A stretch of 64,000 nt of DNA from the NCBI RefSeq assembly GCF_030247185.1, contig NC_080570.1:147594641-147658640 (forward strand), written 5' to 3'. Origin of the DNA: Malaya genurostris (taxonomy: Eukaryota; Arthropoda; Insecta; Diptera; Culicidae). The notes under the pieces were generated by a model. It saw only the letters and a program-made list of their open reading frames with translations, was not told the origin of the DNA and did not search any database. Shown one piece after another: positions 23,401 to 34,213 of the stretch. The translations under genes and the position numbers were made by a program. Position 1 is the stretch's first letter. Each line of letters begins with the position of its first letter.

Positions 23401-25417
23401 ATATCTGATAAGCAATTTGAACTCGTGGGTTATTTTTCAACGAGAAATGTTATATCCATTGAATGTAAACATTATCTTTAGAACGGGAAAATTGGTCTCA
23501 TTGATCGAAAGGCCTTATCTTTAAACGGATCAGCAAACCATATCAATTCAGAATTCACTTAAAAAAAATCAGAATTCAATAACCTTGATTTCGAATAGCA
23601 TGATTTTATAAGTAAGAACTTTTTACTTGAGACTTGTCACCAAAACAGCCTGATTTGTACGCCAATTTTTTCTTCCTAAATTCAATAAATAACTCGCCAT
23701 TATTTATTACTTTCCATAGGTTATTTATTAAATTTAAGAAGAAAAAAAAAGATTTTGGGTTACACTAAAGATAAAATAATTTATGTTCGAGAAGCAATTT
23801 GAACTCGTGGAGTTTTAAAGCAAAAAACTTTGCAACCAAATGAGAACTCTAGATGGAATGGTGTTGATTTGCAAAGTGTTTTTTTTTTCAGCGCAAAATT
23901 GAATATATTATCTTTTGAATGACAAAAATGCTTTCTTTTCAACAAATAAATACTTCCTATGATAGTTCAGTGCTGATAACATAAAAAAAATATTTCATTT
24001 AAATTGTTTTATGTCAATCAACTTTGCAGATCCGCAAGCATACCGGAAACAATGACCTTGAACTTGAATAGCATACTTTTGGGGTGAGAAATTCCTCCTT
24101 GGAAATTTTTCAAACACAATTTATAGTTGTTTCATAGTAGAATATTTAATATTTAGTAATTTCGAATTTTTAATTTTACTAGAGGTTCGTAAAAGAAGCT
24201 CACTGGAATGAACATTTTTGTTCTCCTTCTCCAAAAGGCATAAAACCACATGATTCTGTATACCGACTAATTTACAAGAGCCAAATCGTTACGGGAAGGG
24301 CAAGTAATAAATGATTGCAAGTTATTTACTGGAGTAGAAAAGAAAAAATCAAACTTGGATTGAAATTCTTTTGTACACGAAAAGAAAATTTAAAAAAAAA
24401 CTATGATTTGATAAGCAATTTGAACTTGTGATTTTTTTTCCAGCGAAAAATGTTACAACCATCCAATGGTTGCATTATCATCCGAATGACAAAAATACTT
24501 TCTTCCCAACCAATGAAAAGTTTCTATAAAAAAGTGCTGATAACAACTTATTTAAATTGTTTTATGACAATCCACTATGCAGATCCGGAAACAATGACCT
24601 TGAACTCGAATTGCATATTTTTGGGGTGAGAAAATCTTTCGTTGAAATTTTTCAAGCACAATGGTCAGTTGTTTATAGGGTGAAATAAAAAATTTTCGAG
24701 TTTTTAATTTTACTAGAAGTTTAAAAAAGCTCACTGGAATGGAGATTTTTATTTTTGTTTTCCTTCCCCATCAGGCATAAAACACATGATTGTGTTTACC
24801 GACTAATTTACAAGATCCAAATTGGTATGCCAAGAGCAAGTAATAAATGATCGCAAGATATTCACTGAACTAGAAAAGAATCGAACGTAGGTAAAAATTC
24901 TTCTGTACTCAAAAGAGCATTACCATGCTACCAGGCATAAAACCACCTACCTCATTTGTACGCTAAGGTAAAGTAATAAATAATTTGTTAGGTAATTTAT
25001 TAAATTTAAGAAGAAAAATTTGAATTTGGGTAATAATTCTTCTATACACTAAATATAAAAAAATCTATGATCTGGCATGCACTTTGAACTCGTGGGTTTT
25101 TTTTAAATGAAAAACGTTATAACTAAAAAAAAGTTAAGATGGAATGGTGATCTGCTAAGTGGATTTTTTCAGCTAAAAATTTTAAATGTTATCTTTAGAA
25201 TGACAAAAAATATTTTCTTTTCGACAAATAAAAATTTCCCATAAAGGTTCGTAAAGAACTGTGGGTAGCACAAAAATTGTTTTATGCCAATCCACCATGC
25301 AGATCCGGAATCATACCGGGAAACAATGACCTTGAACTTGAATAGCATACTATTATGGTAAGAAATTCTTCCTTTTGCCATTTTTCAAACACAATTTATA
25401 GTTGTTTCATAGTAAAA

Positions 25418-25629
25418 GTCCCGGGTTGGCGGTTCAATGCATAGGACGCTGGTCTTACAAGCCAGTTGTCGTATGTTCGAGCCCCGACCTGGAAGGATTC
25501 TTAGTGTCAGTAGGATCCATAGTACTAGCCATGCAATGATTCTGTACACTAAGAATCGGCTGCGAAGTCTGTTGAAACAGAAAGGCCAAATTCCACAAAA
25601 GGAATGTAATGCCAAGACTTTGCTTTGCT
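25418..25629 (+). mobile_element. tRNA-derived SINE flanked by 9 bp target duplications
   Basis: The 5' part folds like a tRNA: A-box-like GGCGGTTCAATGC, anticodon arm CTGGT-CTTACAA-GCCAG (anticodon TAC, valine-like) and B-box GTTCGAGCCCC. A non-tRNA body of about 130 bp follows and ends in CCAAGACTTTGCTTTGCT. ATAGTAAAA occurs immediately before (25409-25417) and after (25630-25638). The surrounding array provides an empty paralogous site near 24130-24145 (TTTCATAGTAGAATATTTAA), which confirms the boundaries. There is no long A-tail. A SINE of this type depends on a partner LINE for mobility; none intact is present here. Confidence 0.85.
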
Positions 25630-27550
25630 ATAGTAAAATGTTTAATATTTAGTAATTTCGAATTTTTAATTTCACTAGAGGTTCGAAAAAGCTCACTGGA
25701 ATGAACATTTTTGTTCTCCTTCTCCAATCGGCATAAAACCACATGATTGTGTATATCCACTAATTTACAAGATCCAAATTGGTATGCCAAGAGCAAGTAA
25801 CAAATGATCGCAAGATATTCACTGAACTAGAAAAGAATCGAACGTAGGTTAAAATTCTTCTGTACACAAAAGAACATTACCATGCTACCAGGCATAAAAC
25901 CATAAAGTTATCTTTAGAATGACAAAAAATATTTTCTTTTCGACAAATAAACATTTCCTATTCGTAAAGAACTGTTGATAGCACAAAAATTGTTTTATGT
26001 CAATCCACCATGCAGATCCGGAATCATATCGGGAAACAATGACCTTGAACTTGAATAGTATATTTTTAGGATGAGAAAATCTTTCTTGCAATTTTTCAAA
26101 CATAATTTTTAGTTGTTTCTTAGTGAAATATAAAATTTTCGAATTTTTAATTTTACTGAAGGTTCGAAATAGCTCACTGGAATGAAGATGTTTGTTCTTC
26201 TTATCCAACAGGCATAAAATAACATATTTTAATCATCACAGAAAATAAAAAAAACTATATCTGATAAGCAATTTGAACTGGTGGATTTTTTTCAGCGAAA
26301 AATTTATATCCATCCAATGGTTGCATTATCATCAGAATAACGAAAATACAAATTCATCAAAAAGTGCTGATAACATTAAAAAAATACTTTATTCAAATTG
26401 TTTTATGTTAATCCACTGTGCAGATCCGGAAACAATGACCTTGAACTTAAATAGCATACTATTGGGATGAGAAAATTTTCCGTGGGGATTTTTCAAACAC
26501 AACGTTTAGTTGTTTCTTAGTGAAATTTCAATTTTACCAGAAGTTTGAAAAAGCTCACTGGAATGCAGAATTTTGGTTCTCCTTCTCTAACAAGCATAAA
26601 ACCACCAAGATCCAAATCGTTACGGCAAGGGCAAATAATAAATGATTGCTAGTTATTTACTGGACTAGAACAGAAAAAATCAAACTTGGGTTGAAAATCT
26701 TTTGTACAAGAAAAGAAAATAAAAAAAAACTATGATTTGATAAGAAATTTGAACATGTGATTGTTTTTTTCCAGCGAAAAACGTTATCACCATCCAATGG
26801 TTGCATTATCATCCGAATGACAAAAATACTTTCTTCCCAACAAATGAAAAGTTTCTATAAAAAAGTGCTGATAACATACAAAAAATACCTTATTTAAATT
26901 GTTTTATGACATGCAGATCCGAAAACAATGACCTTGAATTTGAATCGCATATTTTTGGGGTGAGAAATTCTTTCTTTGAAATTTTTCAAGCACAATGTTC
27001 AGTTGTTTATTAGTGAAATATAAAGCTTTCGAGTTTTCAATTTTACTAAAAGTTTAAAAAAGCTCACTGGAATGGAGATTTTTGTTCTTCTTCTCCAACA
27101 GGCATAAAACCACATGATTCAGTATACCGACTAATTTACAAGATCCAAATCGGTACGGGAAGGGCAAATAATAAATGATTGCAAGATATTAACTGAACTA
27201 GAAAAGAAAAATTAAACTTGGGTTGAAATTCTTTTGTACATGAACAGAAAATAAAAAAAAATGATCTGATAAGCAATTTGAACTCGTGGATTTTTTTTCT
27301 GCGAAAAATGTTATGATCATCGAATTGGTTGCATTATCATCAGAATGTCGAAAATACTTTCTTCTCAGTAAATGAATACTGATAACATAGAAAAAAATAT
27401 TTTTTTGAAATTGTTTTATGTTAATCCACTATGCAGATCCGGAAACATCGACCTTGAACTTGAATAGCATATTTTTGCGGTGAGAAATTCTTTTTTAGAA
27501 ATTTTTCCGTATTACAATTTCCAGTTATTTCTTAGTAAAATATAAATTCT

Positions 27551-28174
27551 TCGAATGTTCATGAATATTAGGGATGGCTTGGATCTTTTAGTTTGAACCC
27601 AAACTTGAAATCTTTTGACATCACGATCTTGACTTTTAGTGACTTTAAATTTTGATTTCGATTAATAAACAAAATATCGATATTATTGGAAGCACTGTTT
27701 TTGCGAAACTGGGCTTCTTACTCAGTATCAGTTATGGCTTATGGCTTTCAATTGATTCAGTTATTTTGAAGATTTTTCATTTTGGCTCACTTAAATTGAT
27801 GATTTTTTTACATTGAGAAGTTTTGTAAAAAATTTTTACGATTGACTCAGTTATTTGAAGGATTCAATTCCAAACGAGTGTATTTTCTTAAACATCATGA
27901 TTCAGATTTTTAAATTTGATTCACTTTTGTTTCGGAACAAACTATTTTTCAAATTGAGAAATTTTGTAGAAAAGCTCTAAATTTTAAATTTTTCAATCAA
28001 TTCCGAAAATCAAGGATTTGGGTTTTCGAGGAACTAAATCAAAGAAAGTTTGAAACTGACCACCAAAAAATCATTCAACTTTCGAAAATAATTCCAACCA
28101 CTTTCAAAAAATAAAACTTTAAAGATTAAAAAAAAACTTAAAATTTAAAAAATAAATCTTCCATCAGTACTCAC
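27551..28174. other. AT-rich DNA between the array and the island
   Basis: Degenerate words such as TTGACTCAGTTATTTGAAGG and GAGAAATTTTGTAAAAA recur loosely. No gene is visible. If the donor site at 28,174/28,175 is real, this is the start of the downstream intron of a minus-strand transcript. Confidence 0.35.
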
Positions 28175-28950
28175 CTAATCTTCGCTGAAATAATCTCCCC
28201 CTCGATGTCCTCAATGGTCCGCAGCAACCACCGAGAGAACTAAAACCGCGCAACTGAGTTTGTCCACGTTTTCGTGTGAAAAAAAAACTATCTTCAACGC
28301 GCAAACTGCGGAAATTTTGTTCTGTTTTCCAGAGGAAAGAAAATGAAACAGCAGCAACTGATTTCGTTTCTCCCGCACTTCGTCCGCCGTTTTTTTTTCT
28401 TGTTTTCACACACAGAAACAAGTAGAACTATTTTGCAAAATCACAAAATTTCAGACCGGAAAATTTTTGTTTCCTCGCGTGAATGCACTTTTTTTTTGTT
28501 TAATCCGATTATTGTGTTTTTTTTCCCGCTCTTGTTCGGTCCCGTTAATCCTGAAACACACAAAAATATTTAGTTGAAGTATCCTTGCTGAGTTCTCCCA
28601 CACACCGCATTTGGGCAAAACGCTCCCGGGCTGCTTAGATTTTGATTCACCGAACAAAAAAAAAAACGAAAAAAAAAACAAAACTTCGCTTAAAACGGAA
28701 AATCCCGAGCAACGGGGCTTTTGTACGAAAATTCTAGCAAAAAAAACGATTTTTTTCTTTCTCCACAATTGATTCGAGTATTTTCTAATATATCTTTTTT
28801 TTTGTTTCTCAATTTTGTGTCGGTTAACTGCCGGGGTTAACTGATTGTTTTAAGTTTTAAGTAACTGTCGCTAGAGGCCACACCACATCGAGTCCCGGGA
28901 GGACTAAACTGCACGCACTTGCACACACTTTGACCACTGAACTGAAACTG
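28175..28950 (-). other. Candidate minus-strand 5' untranslated exon
   Basis: Reading leftward, the sequence changes from GC-rich island to AT-rich DNA exactly at ATTAG|GTGAGTAC, a near-perfect splice donor with the intron starting at 28174. About 770 bases upstream is a cluster of initiator-like TCAGTT words (CTCAGTTTCAGTTCAGTGG around 28930-28950), the style of dipteran TATA-less promoters. The last 60 bases also read RTIEDIEGEIISAKI in one frame, but a TAG lies six codons before and there is no Met, so I prefer an untranslated exon. There is no transcript evidence. The gene it would belong to lies to the left and is not identifiable. Confidence 0.3.
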
Positions 28951-29028
28951 AGCTGAGCCGAACCGAGCTGAAGCTCCTCCAGCAAAAAAGGCAGCGCACC
29001 ACCGGAGAAGGCGCGCACACACACGGGG

Positions 29029-29039
29029 GATGATGATGG

Positions 29040-29086
<47 letters not shown>

Positions 29087-29087
29087 G
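29029..29087. repeat. (GAT)n microsatellite
   Basis: About 19 trinucleotide units of TGA/GAT with one interruption. A shorter run follows at 29166-29187. Confidence 0.95.
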
Positions 29088-30518
29088 TCTTGTATGCGAT
29101 GATTACACGCTGATGACGATGATCACGACGACAACGGCGATGGAAGACTTCGTCGACGGTGGCTGTGATGATGATGATGATGATGCTTGACCACCACCGG
29201 GGAGGACCAACAGCAGTAGAGTAGATGATTACACACACCGGAGGACTACTACTGGACTGGTTCGGCTGACGTTCACGACCAAACTAAGAGAGGGCGCACA
29301 GATCTTCTTCACCATCACCTTCCCGAAATAGGGAGAGATATGTACGAAATAAAAAAAATCTTTTCTTTTTGTTTCCTCCTGCTGTTCCTCCTCCTGTTAT
29401 GTGTGTTTGCAATTTCTCGGTATGTTCCCGGTCCACACACACCCGGAGCCCCGTATCGGACTCTCGCTCTCTCTCTCTCTCTTTCTGTCTATATCTGCTG
29501 GCTTCTTTTACTACTCCCGAATGGGGCGGCCGACTCTAGCATAGTCCGATTCGGCACAAATTAAAAATAAAATCACAAAATTCCGAAACAAAAAAAAATC
29601 ACAGTTCTAACAGTCTGACCACAAAAATTTTGAAAAACTCCGATCAACAATAAAAATTTTTTTTTACTTGTCACTTGAGATGATTTGATTCACTGAGGAT
29701 GGATGATGGGCCGCACGAAACCCGCGCGCACTGATCAAACCACTAAACTAAAATCTAGAAAAAAAAAATCGAAGAAGATGGGCTCTCGCCTCCGATTTGC
29801 TCGCGGTGTCCGCGGTTCGTCTTCTTCGGTTCAAGTGTTTTATTCTACTAATGCTGTTTATCTGCTGCTGCCCGCTTAAAAGAAGAAAAACTAGCGGGCT
29901 CTCCTCTTGGTCGGTCCGGGGCCCGTCCGCGACAACTCAACTGTGTGTTGTGTGTTTTCTTTTGCTGCTGTCGCTGTTGCTGCCGCTGTCCGCGCTGCTG
30001 CCATCGCCGGTCGGTCGTTCGGTTGGTCACTCTCGATTTACACCATAAGCCCCGTTCCCCGGTGCAGCCGCACCCCAACAGCCAACCCACCACAAGTTCC
30101 CTGTGTTGTGTGGTGAGCATAGATATGCAAGGCACAGGTTGCCTCCTGAACTCTACGGTGACTAAATAAGAAAAACAAAAACGCGCGCCGTGAGCAAATG
30201 CGAAAGAGAGAGTGAGAGGGATGAAAAGTGAGAGAAAGAGAGGGAAGGAGAGATAGAGAGAGAGAGTGCCAGTGGCAGTGAGTGAACCGACGAGCATCGA
30301 GATATCATCCGACCACAGCTTCCCAGTAACTCTCGTTCGGATGGGTATCCTGGCTGAGGAAACGGGTGGCAATGGCAGGACAGTTGAGAGGAAAAACTGC
30401 CCCAGGCAACACGGATCGGATGGATCGGTTTTTGGATGGATATCCACAGGAGTTCTTTGTGACTACCTCCATGGTCTCCGGCGAGAAGTACTCGAAATTT
30501 TCCACCGGTCAGTGTGCG

Positions 30519-30549
30519 CTCCATCCATCCATCCATCCATCCATCCATC
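30519..30549. repeat. (ATCC)n microsatellite
   Basis: Seven consecutive CCAT/ATCC units inside the island. Confidence 0.95.
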
Positions 30550-30750
30550 GCGGTCCGTCAACTGTGCTTCCCGTTTCTCCTGGGTTCTCCACCGTCGATC
30601 GAGCTCTCGGATTGGCTCTCGATGAGGTTTTCTTGGAGCTTTCTCGTGTGTCGCTTGGCAATCTTCGAGTTCAACGACAGCGGCCTACTATGTGGGACTT
30701 CTTTTGCGTTCGCATAATGCACCTGATCGAGTGACATTTTCCGTGGTATT

Positions 30751-32460
30751 AGGAACAATGCTTAGTTTGGAATTTCAGACTTTACAATATATTCATCTAA
30801 TACTTCAACAAATTGAATATTTGAGAACCAAACATAGTTGACATAACATGGGATTTTATTGAATCAAAAACAAATTTCGTGTTTAGCTTTTACTTTACTA
30901 TGTTACAGATTTAAGGGGGAACATTGCAGTTGATTTATTTTCACTTTTGTTTTTTTTTTATACATTAGTTCTGAACACCAACTCATCTTAGCAGGCCCCG
31001 GTAAACGACCTCCGGTAAAATTATCTACGAAAGTCATAAGAACGAATTATGACTTTCAGACGTAAGAATTATAAATGTAGTTCATAAGCTAGTTTTATGA
31101 TGTGGAGCGAAAATTTTCCTTAAATATTCACACGTTGGTCTTATGAGTTTCACGAAAATGTTTGAATGAATTTCAATGGTTACAATGATGATATAAGTGT
31201 TGTAATTTGTTCTGCATTTTAATTCAGAACTTGTTTTTATTTATATATTTCATGAACCAACTGTTAGAAAATATTTTGAAGATATTTTCATCCTGAAAAC
31301 TAATCACATCACATGTATTCTCGATTTTGGCGACTCGTGGATCACGTGACTAGGGTATACAAGTTAAACTTTCTGCCTTGATCAAATTCCGAAAAATCCT
31401 CTCCAAAAGAAAAATTTTAACAGTTGGTTCTAAAACTGCAATAAAAAAAAGCAAAATAAAATTCACTTATTAAGTCTGAATGTCTTGAAGTAACCGGAAA
31501 ATTCGGATCCGAGTTTGCTTCCTCGTTTACATTTTTTTGTTAATATTACTCTGAAATATTGGTGTTACTTCCAACGATGAAAAAAGGATTAAAAATCTCG
31601 ATGCACCATGCCACCGTTTTAAACGTTTGTCAACGTATTTAGAAAACAAAACTGTCACCGTCAACATGAATCCTACAGAAATTGTTTGGGTCTTTATGAA
31701 ATGTAAAGTTCTGAAAGTCGAAAGTCTTGTTTTATTCGGAAATCCGCTTAACAAAAACACATAAGGGGCTGGGGTCCACTAGGAGATTGATAGTACCTAT
31801 TAGCTCTCTCCGGACTGTACTAGCCTAGATGCCGTGTGGAATCCGGCGGAAAAAAATGAACCAAGAATAGATCCACTGGGTTCCTGCTTCCATGTCGTAA
31901 AAGGCGACAATTGTAGGAGTTTCTTTTTCCTTTCAGTTATCAGATATTTTCAATGTTTTACTTCTGATTACTCTATTTTACTAAATCATCTCTTTATTCA
32001 ATCTATCAATTTCCGTCTAGCTTCGGAGAAAAGTTTCATTAGGAATGATTTCTTCTTCCATGTTATTGATTGTCTTTCAGGATTATAAAATGAATGATAA
32101 AAATAAACCATTGTGCAAATCCGTTTATATTACAAAGTTAATAACAGAGATAACATATATCGGTATATTGAATACATAGTAAAAACACTTGATATTAATA
32201 TTTCAAACAGTAAATTAATATTTTTCTCGGTAGCCGGCTGCCCAGATCAACTAATATAATCAATTAATAATTTCAATAAATAATTAAAATAATAAAGCGG
32301 AAATAATAAAGAATCAAGACGCGCTTGAAAACTGTTGACCTTTGTTTGGTGATTTAAAATGATTTTATAATAACTGTTTAGAATATTTCAATGCAATGAA
32401 TCAACTTTTTTGTCTAAATCCTATTCGCTCGTTTATTTTGTATCACGTAGTTTCATTTAT
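30751..32460. other. AT-rich DNA, no gene recognised
   Basis: Bases 31757-31935 stand out as GC-richer. They contain TTCCATGTCGTAAAAGGCGA, a phrase I associate with dispersed insect retroelement sequence, but no second copy occurs here and no coding motif supports it. At 32228-32245 GGTAGCCGGCTGCCCAGA resembles the start of the middle part of the 491 bp repeat (32690). Confidence 0.35.
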
Positions 32461-32541
32461 AAAAACGTGCTTAATCCACCTAGCAGTGAGATGATACCTT
32501 TTTTTTATCAATCCGCATGTGTTTTTTTGCATGACAAAAAA
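32461..32541 (-). repeat. Terminal fragment of the 1.8 kb repeat found at 54-58 kb
   Basis: The plus strand reads CGTGCTTAATCCACCTAGCA then GTGAGATGATACC, and ends near CGCATGTGTTTTTTTGCATG. This is the reverse complement of the terminal 80 bases of the tandem repeats ending at about 56,085 and 57,978. The rest of the element is missing, and the 491 bp repeat follows immediately. Confidence 0.75.
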
Positions 32542-32545
32542 AATA

Positions 32546-33036
32546 CGCGAAAGGTAGACGCATAAACGAGTGACTGCATACTCGACAGCCGGCTGTCCGG
32601 AGTTTTGTCAATTTCGGAAATTGACTGTTTCGTGCATTTTATTGCCAGCACAAAGTAACACATAAAACGATAATACTTAAAAACATTCTTGGTAGCCGGC
32701 TACCCAGAGCAATAAACACATGATAACATTATTAAAACATTTACTAACAAAGTATCCTCTCCTGTGATGCATGTGGGAATGCAGAGGATTCCTCGGTTCT
32801 TAGTAGCAACATGCATCGAACTAACTATCCTTTCCCTCCCAAGTAGATATGCATTCGGACGTGGCCGGCGTCGGTATTGATCAGCATGCATGGTTCAATA
32901 CAGTTTGCACAGTGTGAAACAATGTGTTATTCCCAAACATGTTACTTCAAAAAATCATTTTGCAATCTCAATTGGTCCAGATCAATAACGGAGTAGCAAC
33001 ACACGGGCGGTCTCTAATGCTAATGCTAATGCTAAT
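32546..33036 (+). repeat. 491 bp dispersed repeat, copy 1
   Basis: Nearly identical over its whole length to 59512-60002, with the same length and only scattered substitutions. It begins CGCGAAAGGTAGACGCATAA and ends in three GCTAAT units. It contains palindromic ACAGCCGGCTGT and GGTAGCCGGCTACC words. There is no coding frame longer than 63 codons, no terminal inverted repeats and no clear target duplication. It may be a non-autonomous Helitron-like or retroposon copy; the class is undecided. Confidence 0.85.
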
Positions 33037-34213
33037 CCGCTTAACAAAAACACATAATTTCATAAATCAGCGTAACTTCGGGGCCCCATGTGAAAAGAAC
33101 CGCTCAGCTACGGAAATCCGCGTGAACAAAAAACTACGTAACTTTGAAAATTCGCGTAAAAAACTCGTAACCTTGGAAACCTGCTTAATTTCGGGAATCC
33201 ACGTAACTTCTGGAATCAGCGTGGAAAAAACTACGCAACTTCGGAAATCCGCGTGAAAAAAACTACGTAACTCCGTAAATTCGAAAATCCGCGTGAAAAA
33301 AAATACGCAACTTCGAAAATCCACGTGAAAAAAACTACGTAACTTCGTAGATTCGGTAATCAGCGTGAAAAAAAAAAACTACTTAATTTCGGAAATCCGC
33401 GTGAAAAAATGACGTAACTTCGTAAATTCGAAAATCCGCGTGAAAAATATTACGCAACTTTGAAAATCTACATGAGAAAAACTACGTAACTTCGGAAATC
33501 CGCGTGAAAAAAACTACGTAACTTCGTAAATTCGAAAATCCGCGTGAAAAAAATTACGCAACTTCGAAAATCCACGTGAAAAAATACGTAACTTCGTAGA
33601 TTCGGTAATCAGCGTGAAAAAAACTACCCAATTTCGGAAATCCGCGTGAAAAAAAAACTACGTTACTTCGTAAATTCGAAAATCCGCATGAAAAAAACTA
33701 CGCAAACTTCGGAAATTCGCGTGAAAAAAAACTACGTAACTTCGTAAATTTGAAAATCTGCGTGTAAAAATTACGCAACTTCGAAAATCCACGTGAAAAA
33801 AATACATAACTTTGTTGATTCGGTAATCAGCGTGAAAAAAACTACCCAGTTTCGGAAATCCGCGTGAAAAAAAACTACGTAGCTTCGTAAATTCGTTAAT
33901 CAGCGTGAAAAAAACTACCCAATCTCGGAAATCCGCGTGAAAGAAAAATTACGTAACTTCGTGAATTCGAAAATCCGTGTGAAAAAAATTACGCAACTTC
34001 GAAAATCCACGCGAAAAAAACTACGTAACTTCGTAGATTCGGGAATCAGCGTGAAAAAAAAAACTACCCAATTTCGGAAATCCGCATGAAAAAATGACGT
34101 AACTTCATAAATTCGAGAATCTGCGTGAAAAAAACTACGTAACTTCGTAAATTTGGAAATCCACGTGAAAAAATTACGCAACTTCAGAATTCCGCGTGGA
34201 AAAAACTTCGTAT
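33037..34213. repeat. 1.15 kb satellite of about 32 bp subunits
   Basis: Subunits of the form AACTTCGGAAATCCGCGTGA followed by an A-run and CTACGT repeat about 35 times. A longer period of 218-248 bp is marked by GATTCGGTAATCAGCG near 33350, 33598, 33817 and 34036. Minus-strand frames of 70-90 codons are translations of the repeat (RSFFHADFRS-like) and not genes. The array stops exactly at the left end of the mariner element. Confidence 0.9.

Larger units (their letters stand above)
18560..27550. repeat. About 9 kb array of diverged 400-800 bp units
   Basis: Two landmarks alternate through the region. The CCAACAGGCATAAAACCACC type occurs near 18583, 19347, 20853, 21822, 23267, 24232, 24772, 25727, 26206, 26587 and 27097. 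The AATGACCTTGAACTTGAATA type occurs near 20045, 20710, 21398, 22302, 22990, 23580, 24051, 24594, 25326, 26038, 26436, 26931 and 27448. Between them lie constant blocks such as GATAAGCAATTTGAACTCGTG, TCCAATGGTTGCATTATCAT and ATCCACTATGCAGATCCGGA. Units from 24 kb onward are most alike; those before 22 kb are more decayed. No coding frame is maintained. The array holds a reverse transcriptase relic (20.1 kb) and a SINE (25.4 kb). Confidence 0.85.
28200..30750. other. Largest repeat-poor, GC-rich island
   Basis: The island has many CpGs, CT and GA tracts (29460-29485, 30200-30270), CTG runs (29960-30005) and two microsatellites. Long open frames (up to 199 codons, minus strand 29848-30447) translate these tracts into Leu/Ser/Gln runs and match nothing. 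Composition and lack of transposons suggest a promoter region with untranslated exons. Confidence 0.4.

Noticed and set aside
29848..30447. 199-codon minus-strand frame with a Gln/Arg run
   Set aside because: Its length comes from CT tracts and CTG runs in a GC-rich island. The translation is Leu/Ser-rich with no domain, and strong alternative frames exist on the other strand.
33067..34181. Regularly spaced repeats resembling a CRISPR array
   Set aside because: The whole unit repeats with no unique spacers, and the setting is eukaryotic; it is a satellite.
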